Origin: Priapulus caudatus
Lineage: Eukaryota > Priapulida > Priapulimorpha > Priapulimorphida > Priapulidae
Direction of reading: 5' to 3'
Assembly: GCF_000485595.1 (NCBI RefSeq)
Contig: NW_014578416.1
Location: 18,071 to 39,575 of the forward strand
Length of the DNA stretch: 21,505 nt
Position 1 is the stretch's first letter. The number at the start of each line of letters is the position of its first letter. This document shows, piece after piece, positions 10,451 to 19,000 of this stretch. Below the pieces are notes generated by a model. That model had not been told where the DNA came from. It searched no databases and saw only the letters and a program-made list of their open reading frames with translations. A program made the translations under genes and the position numbers.

Positions 10451-10552
10451 CTACAACCACATTTTGATGCAATGTGTTTATTAACAGCTGTTTTTGAAAC
10501 AGGTGAGCATCACAAGTTTGGCATTCCTAGAGGTCGCCACCACTTTGCGACG

Positions 10553-12104
10553 ATGTCGGAGGCAACGTTGCCGCCTGGCTGGGTTGCGAAACGCTCGAGG
10601 TCTCACCCTAACCTCGTCTACTATGCCAACGCGATCACTCGTACGTCGACGTGGGACGATCCTCGGCTCGATAGTGGTTTGAACAAAAAAGCTGCGGAGG
10701 TAGACAAGTGCGTCTCTCCTACTGCGAGATGGAAACCCATTGACGACAAGAAAGAAGTGATTGCAGGTGGAAGTTCCACGCTTGAACGTAAAAAAAGTCT
10801 AAGCAGTCAACGAAGCGGCAGCTTCAAGCCAGTACCAAGGGCATTGATGATGCCAGGCAAACGACATAGCTGTGATAGTAGCAATGCGAATGAAATTGGA
10901 AAGGGTAAAAAATCAAAACATAATGATCCAACATATGGCTCCCCTAATCAAAAAGTGATATCTGACCTCTCCTCAACGATGACTAAAAGTGAAAGCAAGA
11001 AGCTTAAATCTTCCAAGAAGGCTCTTTTAGTTTTAATTTCAGATGGCGAGGATACAGGAATCCCCGACAAACGTGTTTTAAAAGTCTATAGCGATGGACA
11101 AAAATCTAGGGAGACTAATGGTGTGCACATAGCAAAGCCTTATAAATTTCGTGCTCCCATTGTAAGTAAGCAGCCTTCAGACGTCACCAGTCCTCGAGTG
11201 AAAGTCGGAACTAAGTCACCGGGTAGTCGGAACGCTGCATCATTCGCATGCGAAAGTTTGCGAATGCCGCTGAAACGGAGACCCGTTCCCGCGGTAACCG
11301 ACTCTTCCGGGAAGCCGAAGCAATCTTCGGCTCAGGATGGAAAACATTCGGAAGATGCTCGGCTGGACGTGTCTAGAAGAACTAGTGCGTCTGTAGGCGA
11401 AGATTGTAAATCTTCAGCAGCCGAGACTGCGCGTCAGCAGACCCCAACGGTACTGTCAGAATCGTCGCTGCCCTCCTCAAGAAACGTGTCGGCGATCGAG
11501 AATAAAATATTGCAAATCACGTGGAACCGGAGGAAAAATAAACTGATTAGTAAACCTAGCAGATGGGATGTCACATCTGTCTCCCAGAAGGGCCGTAATT
11601 CTAATTTGTCCGGTGAAAGTGGAGTACTGAAGAAGAAGGTGCTGCAGATGGCAAAATCTCCTTCAAAGACCAGTGGATCGACACTCAGTACAGCAGACAG
11701 ATTACTTTCAGCTCTGTGTACAGAAACGAAGGCAGATAAGGACAAAGAGACCAAGATTCAGCATTCTTCTATAGTATCAGCTACATACAGCCCATCAGAA
11801 AGGTCTCTTTTGCCCCTGTCTTCAAAAAGCCTAGTGGTAAACAAGAAAAAGAAAATGTGCAAAAAGAAGGTGAAAAGTTCTGCTTTAGACTCCAGAGATA
11901 GTCCATCTATCAGCTCTGCCTCATCTGTGCCAACAGAAACCTTCGCGCAAAAGACTGAAGAGGTAGACCTGGAAAAACCTTCTTTATACAGCAGTGATTG
12001 GACACCCACCATACTAAAGAAATTCAAGTTAGCCGGTACGACAATGATCGTTAAAAAATTTCTAAATATAAGTAGAGATTCTGGAAATTGCAATAGAAAT
12101 TCTG
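10553..12104 (+). CDS. SWT1: SWT1 exon 1: WW domain and disordered region
   Basis: The start at 10553 was chosen because LPPGW follows five residues later. The frame is open from 10349, but the upstream stretch is hydrophobic and unlike the family, and a splice acceptor (TTTTTGAAACAG) ends at 10502. The WW domain covers residues 6-38, with both signature Trp (10 and 34), the YY pair (23-24) and Pro37. It is predicted to bind proline-rich ligands. About 490 residues rich in Ser, Lys and Arg follow, with many basic patches (for example VNKKKKMCKKKVK) that would suit nuclear localisation. The frame stops at 12131-12133. The true donor must lie before that; phase-1 candidates are at 12036 and 12105, both weak, so the end given is provisional. 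Confidence 0.8.
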
Positions 12105-12995
12105 GTACCATTCTGAGTTTGTACAATACGTAGTCAAATCACCAAAACATAGTAGGTTTCTTTATGTATGGTCGCTACGAAACGTGTTGGGTAATAGATG
12201 AAGTGACGTAGCCTGAACATTTTCAACTCTGGTAAGCAAGTACTAGTCAAGTTGTTTCATGTATGCATTTCTAGAAATTTCTTTGAACTGCTTGAGGATT
12301 GACGCGATTTATGTCGCTACAGGCCAAAAGCGAGATGATGGGAATTCGGGGCCAAGGAGCAATTTTCTCTCTGCACTACTGGCAGAGTCCATACAAGAAA
12401 CCAAGAGGACAGGTAGCAGAGAAACTCTACGTCAAGATAGTGATGCAGCCGCAGCAAAATGTGTGAATCAGTTTAAATTTTGCACGTCTACAGGTGTGTT
12501 GTCTAATAACTTTCTGAATACCGTAGATAGTAATGTGAGATACATAGCTTAATTTATGAACATGCAACTATTTGTGTTAAATTCCATTATACCCAACAGT
12601 TTCAATATTGTTATACTCGTACAGCTATGTAGTTTTTATATTATATGTTGTATAGGCTAATGAGGACATTCTTATTATATTAGATGTATCAGACTAGTTA
12701 CTGTGTTTCATGTAAAATATATCGGTCTCGTCTGTATGTAGTACCACAATAATGGTCAGTGTCTGATTATTCAAGTAGATTCAGGTTTTGTGTATTGTTG
12801 TGTCATTTCAGGTAGGAAATCTCCCTGGGATGTTATTGTTCGCAACGCTGTATCCAATGACGTTGAAGACATGGACTGTGAACTGTTGCCAGCTGCTAAC
12901 ATGTTGAAGGAAGCACCGTCCTCACTGAAACAACTGTGTATGTTTACCATGTGTGCGTGTGCATGCGTGTGTGTGTGCGTGCGGCAGTGTGTGCA

Positions 12996-13044
<49 letters not shown>

Positions 13045-16000
13045 AATGAGAGAGAGAACGGGGTGGTGAGGTAGAGATAGAGAGATAGAGAGACAGAGAC
13101 AGAGACAAGTGATGAGGGACGATTATACATCTTGGAATAATATCCAAACTAACTTCACTCTAAAACTGAAATAACTAAACTAAACTCTTAAATCTAAGCT
13201 GTTGTTATTGTTTAATCCACGATGGAAATCAACAGGCAGTAAACTTTTGATGTGGACGTATATCAAACACACTATTAATAGCAAGTATTTTTGTTTCAGC
13301 ATGCAGGGAGGTCCTGAATTCCAGTTCTAACCATAACACAGTCCCGATGGATGTGGAAATCAGTGATGCAGAAGGGATAGTGACAAAAGATGTAAATCTT
13401 ACTACGTGTCAATAACCGTAAAAATCGTGTAATACGTAGGATACCATTGTTAGTGCCGCACGACTGGCTATTATTTCGTGCTGTAAAAATCCAGTTGATT
13501 GCATCTTCCCAACCACGACTCCCATGCAGAGATGTTCATATGGTGCACCGCTGCTTGGGCTTGTGTGAGCACATGTGTTTATAAAAGGTGTTTACTGTAC
13601 ATCAACTGGTATTGTCACCACATTTCCACTAGCTACACAACTGTAAGTAGAAATGCTGTATCTGATCGAATGCGTTACCGACATATTCCACTAGCTAACA
13701 ACTGTAAAGTAGAAATGCTTGTATCTGATCGAATCGCTTACACATTCCCAGTAGCTTACACAACTGTAAGTAGAAATGCTTGTATCTGATCGAATCGTTA
13801 CACCTTCCACTAGCTATACAAACTGTGAAGTAGAAATGCTTGTATCTGATCGAATCGTTACCACATTCCCAGTAGCTACACAACTGTAAGTAGAAATGCT
13901 TGTATCTGATCGAATCGTTACCACATTTCCACTAGCTACAGAACTGTAAGTAGAAGTGCTTGTATCTGATCGAATCGTTACCACATTTCCACTAGCTACA
14001 CAACTGTAAGTAGAAGTGCTTGTATCTGATCGAATCGTTACCACATTTCCACTAGCTACACAACTGTAAGTAGAAGTGCTTGTATCTGATCGAATTGTTC
14101 CTGATTGAATAATTTCATTGGATCTCTATAGTTCACATGAAAATAAGGTTTATCTCAGTTAGATCCAAAATAAGTTATATGTACTTACACTGTCATCAGT
14201 GTGAGTACATATAACTTATTTGGGATCTAAAGCCTAGCGCAGACTTGCGACTTTTGGTTGCTCGTCGCTGCAACCTGCAACCGCATGCGATCGATCGCAC
14301 GCTTCACAATGTGTGCGCATGCAAGCGATTTCGGAGCGATTGGGAGCGACGAGTTGCTGAAAATCGAACCAGTTTGATTTCTTGCAACTCGTTGCATGCT
14401 ACCAGAATCGCTACGAGTTGCAGTTGCACGTTCCCGCAGGCATAGCGATTTCACAGCAATTTCGACTGCGATTCTAGAATGAAAAAGTCGCAAGTCTGCG
14501 CTAGGCTTAACTGAGATCAACTTTATGTTCACGTATTGTTCCTGCATTGCCACTAGCTGCACGACATCAGGAAGCATCTGCAGAGCGTGGGGTCAGTGCA
14601 GAGTGGACAGCTCTCCGGCTTGTTGATTACACCGGTCAAGGCGCCGGCCGCGCGCAATCTACTGCGTCTCTTCATCGTGTTGGACACGAACATATTGATG
14701 TATCATCTGAAATTCATCGACGAACTGAAGGACCATGATATCAGTGGTATGCAGTAAACGTTTCAGTAGTTGGGGTTTACACGCATGCACGCACATGCAC
14801 AAGCACACGCACGCACGTGCACGCACGCACGCACGTACACACATATACTTGTAATACATGCGATCCAAATCACATGACAGAGTAAAGTTCGAGAACAATT
14901 GCCAGTGGTAGATGCAAATGCTGTCTCACTGGACGCGATAGAGAAAGTGAATGTTATAAGTTTGCGACGTATTCCAGCGGTGTAGCGTGTTCATCTATCC
15001 CGCACGACGGACCGCGCAACAACATCGTGTGTTTTCAGGACTGGGTCGTCCTACGTTGGTCGTGCCGTGGGTCGTGATGCAGGAGCTCGATGGCCTGAAG
15101 GGAAGCAACAGGGCGAGCAAGCTCAACAAGCTATGCAGTGTGACGCAGACGGCAGCGCAGAGTGCAGTCGATTACCTGTATGCTTCCTTGAAGAGCAAGC
15201 ATCCACGTATCGTAGGCCAAACCGCCATCGAAGTGAGAGCAACGCTTGAGGCGTTAGTTTTAAAACGAGATTAGTTAAAGTAATTGTTGCGAAAGTTTTC
15301 TAAGTGTTTTCCCCACTTTCATGGCACCTACCGTTATTGCTTGAGTAACAGCAATTGTCTAGAGTAACGATAAAATGCCTTGGAACCTTCGTATTCACCA
15401 AATCATGCACAATTACAATTTTGTGTTCTGTTTTGTTTACTGTTGCTATCTCTCGGACTTTCTCGCGGTAGCCGCGAGACATCTATCACGGTGCAGTAAT
15501 GCATACCGTCGCACCGTAGAAATCAGGTCAGTGTAAACACAGAGGTTCATACTAGCGTAACAGCAGTGTAGTACTAATACCGCGTAAAGTCTGTTATTAG
15601 ATAAGCTTGTGGATTACCAGTCGGATAGTAACACGGTAATGACAATGACAGAAAGTGCTCTGAATTATTGACATAAAAAGTCAATAATATTTACCACACA
15701 GAATTGCATGCCCTTTTGTTTTAATTATGCACTTCGTTTGAAGGCGCCATTTGTATTTTGGATAGTCGGCATACGGTAATATTCGGAGCTGGTATGATGT
15801 GGTCAAATCAATTTTTCTATGCTATAACTGCATAAAATCTTGGTGTTTTGAATGTTAATAATCAGTGATATTTCCACTGTCAGGTGAGACTATATTCAGC
15901 TATATTTAGTTTTTCTGAGCCAAAAAACTCGCAATACACGCTTTAAGAAGAGCTGAACAGGTGAGGAGAGAAGCATCAAAAGAGGAACGCGGAGCATGGG

Positions 16001-19000
16001 TGGAACGCAGGAGGGAACCATGAGAAACTAAAACGGGGTGATATGAGATTGTTTTCAGAAAAGAAACGAATAACTTAATGATGGTAATTTATTAATCAAT
16101 GTTAAAATATTGAACAGAGTGCGGCTTATCTAATTTCATTATTCTTATAGATACATGGTAAAGATTGCAAGATATAATGCATTTTTTATTCGCAGTCGGC
16201 TGAGAAAAGTGACTACCTCATAGTTGAGTGCAATGATGATCGGATACTTAAATGCTACTTCCAGTATATGAAGAAATACCCAAGTAAGTACCTCCTTCAG
16301 TTTGAGACGTCATCGCAAACAGCAGACAAATCGCGAATTAAGATTTTGTGAATACTCACCGATGTAATTCATGATTACGGATCACGTTAGTAAATCTGCC
16401 CTCTAATTATGAGCTGCTCTCTTACTGTTGCTTATAATTATAATATATATTATTATTATAATAAGAATTCATTATTTAAAAATTAAGATCAGGATAATCA
16501 TATACATATGGTATTTAACTCACGCATATTTTATTCGCTCTGTATCATGCTTGCTTGGTATTCAATTAATACATTGACCATAGCTATGCAACTCGCAATA
16601 TTTCGTCAATCGCTAATGACAGAAAGTGTCCAGTTGATGCATAAAACAATGCTTCAACATTTTCAATATAAATAAATTATGTAAATATTTTGGTTTTGTT
16701 TGACATTGTGGACTTTGAGATTGTTTGCCAGCAGTTAATCTGGACATGAATCATTTCAACTGTACAATGTAAATGTAAATGTGTCCACGTATGTGTTGTT
16801 CTTAGATACCATAATTCTGTTGTTCACAGAATGCCATGTTGTGTTGTTTACAAATGACAAAGAACCTGTGTGCCAAATCCTATGATCAGTGTGGTAAGGC
16901 TTACAACAAAACAGGTAAGCACTATCACATGTCACATCGTGTCGTTCACACTTGGCAATATCATCACCGCAATATCACACTAGCATGCCTCTGTATGGTT
17001 ACATTAATGATGATGTTTATTCGTGTACCAGTTAGTTTTATTCTCGTCGTCGTGTGTGTATTTCACTATTGTAGAGGCTGTCGCAAGGGCTGAGAGAGCT
17101 CACTCCATTGAATGCAGTTGCTGATGATGACCACGCTCGGGCAGTGATGCATCAGCTTCTCCGTCTGCTTCTGCTGCAAGTTTTCCACCGCTAGCAGTAC
17201 AGCAGGTGTGTACGTGTAAATGAACCCTTAACGGTAGAGTTATTGTCACGATTATACGATTACAATCTCACGAGTATATATATGCGTGCTTAGCGATTTA
17301 TAATGCATTGAAGAATGACCTTGATGGTGCTTTCTTCTTGGTGCGGTGCTGAGTAGGGTCCGATGATTAAATGGCAAGAAATGTCTGACGATTGCTGTAA
17401 GAATGTGTAAACCGGCGCCTATAAACACAGTTACTTGACTATGTGTTAGCACGGAAGCGAAATGATTAACATTTGATCGTAATTAGTGCGCTCGGGTATT
17501 AATTTAATGCAGTTTAATGATTCTATATAATTCATGTTAATGCCTTTATATTAAATCTAAATCTAATATTATATATAATCTCATTATATTGCTCATGTTG
17601 ATTAGGATTACTGGAATTTCTTTGACAGGAAAGTATCATTGCAGTCAGGGCAAGTGCAAAAGGCATTGACAAATAGCAGTGACATGAAAGACCAACCCCA
17701 GGCAACAGACCAGGATGATGCAGCAGCTCTGTCAATATTGGTATGTACTGCATATGACCGCGAACAATTGTATATTATCTATTATATACATATGTAACAT
17801 AATGCTTAACCTGACGTATGTGACCAAAAATTGCATCTTGCATTCATACTTGGTATGGTAGCTTAGGACAGCACATGATCTAAGTAGTCATCTATATTGT
17901 TGACTTTATATACTATATATACTAATTAAGTGTGTGGTAATCAACGGTAGGGAGAAAGCTCATGTATTAAAATGCTAGAACTAGCATTTGATTGGTGGAC
18001 TTTCTCTTGGAGTGCTCGTGTTGTTTACCTCGGCCAAGGAGGTTTTGTTATCGCGGCCCCGTGTCGTTTGTGTGTGTTGTTGGCCTGTTGGTTTCTTTGC
18101 CTGTCAACAGGATATCTCAAAAGTTACGGACGGATTTTGATGAAAATTGAATCATCATTGATCGTAGTGTAGCGGTTTACTCTCTAACCGCTCGCGCTTG
18201 GTTTCGCTTTCTCTGTCTGTAGGGGTTATATGATGTGTCACCGCCACGCTAAACCCGACTACAAATTATATATAATTAGATCGATAGCTATATATAGATA
18301 TATAGGGGACTGTTAAGCTGTGGCGGAGGTTTGCTATCTCCGATTGCTCTTGTTTTTATTGCGAGCTCGTTCCGCGGGGGGGGGCACCTCAAGTCGCGCG
18401 ATCAATCTTTTTCCTCTACAGGTGGCCGAGGTCATGCGTGAGTTGTGGAGAGAGCTGGCGGAGGGGCCTGGCAGGGGCGTTGGAAAGTGAGATGAAGCTT
18501 GCCTCGACGACCTGTGGCTGAGCATCGTGTTCCGAAAACCCCGTGAGCCTCTCGGACGTCCTCACGGTGTATACTGAAGTGAGTAATCATGCGCGGACCA
18601 CTAAATATAGCTGAAGGGTCGTTTTCGTATATGTAGTACTCGAGGTGTCGCCGAGTATATCGCCTACGCCTACTCCCTAACCATAACCCTAACCCTAACC
18701 CTAATCCTAACCCTAACCCTAACACCCTAACCCTAACCCTAACCCTAACACCCTAACCCTAACCCTAACCATATCAGATAGTTACCTCGCTACATATTAT
18801 ATGCTATTATACGACAACGACCCTTCGTGCCTAAATAGAGCATCTTAAGGATAGACTGCACGTCAAAGTTTAATATATAAATAATAAAATATTTAATAAA
18901 AGTTAATTATTATTAAATATATACTTATAATTATAATTATAATAGAAGTGCAGATTGCACGTCAAGATTTGTCAGCAAAGTAAGTGCTTGCACATTGATG

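Noticed and set aside
13499-14044. Open frames on both strands over 13499-14044
   Set aside because: They are read-throughs of the 60-bp satellite and repeat the same peptide.
13801-14097. CRISPR-like array from the regular 60-bp repeats
   Set aside because: Units are contiguous with no unique spacers, and the locus is an intron of an animal gene.
18673-18771. Chromosome end or fusion scar from the CCCTAA array
   Set aside because: The array is enclosed by inverted repeats and a duplicated 9-bp flank, and gene exons continue on both sides.
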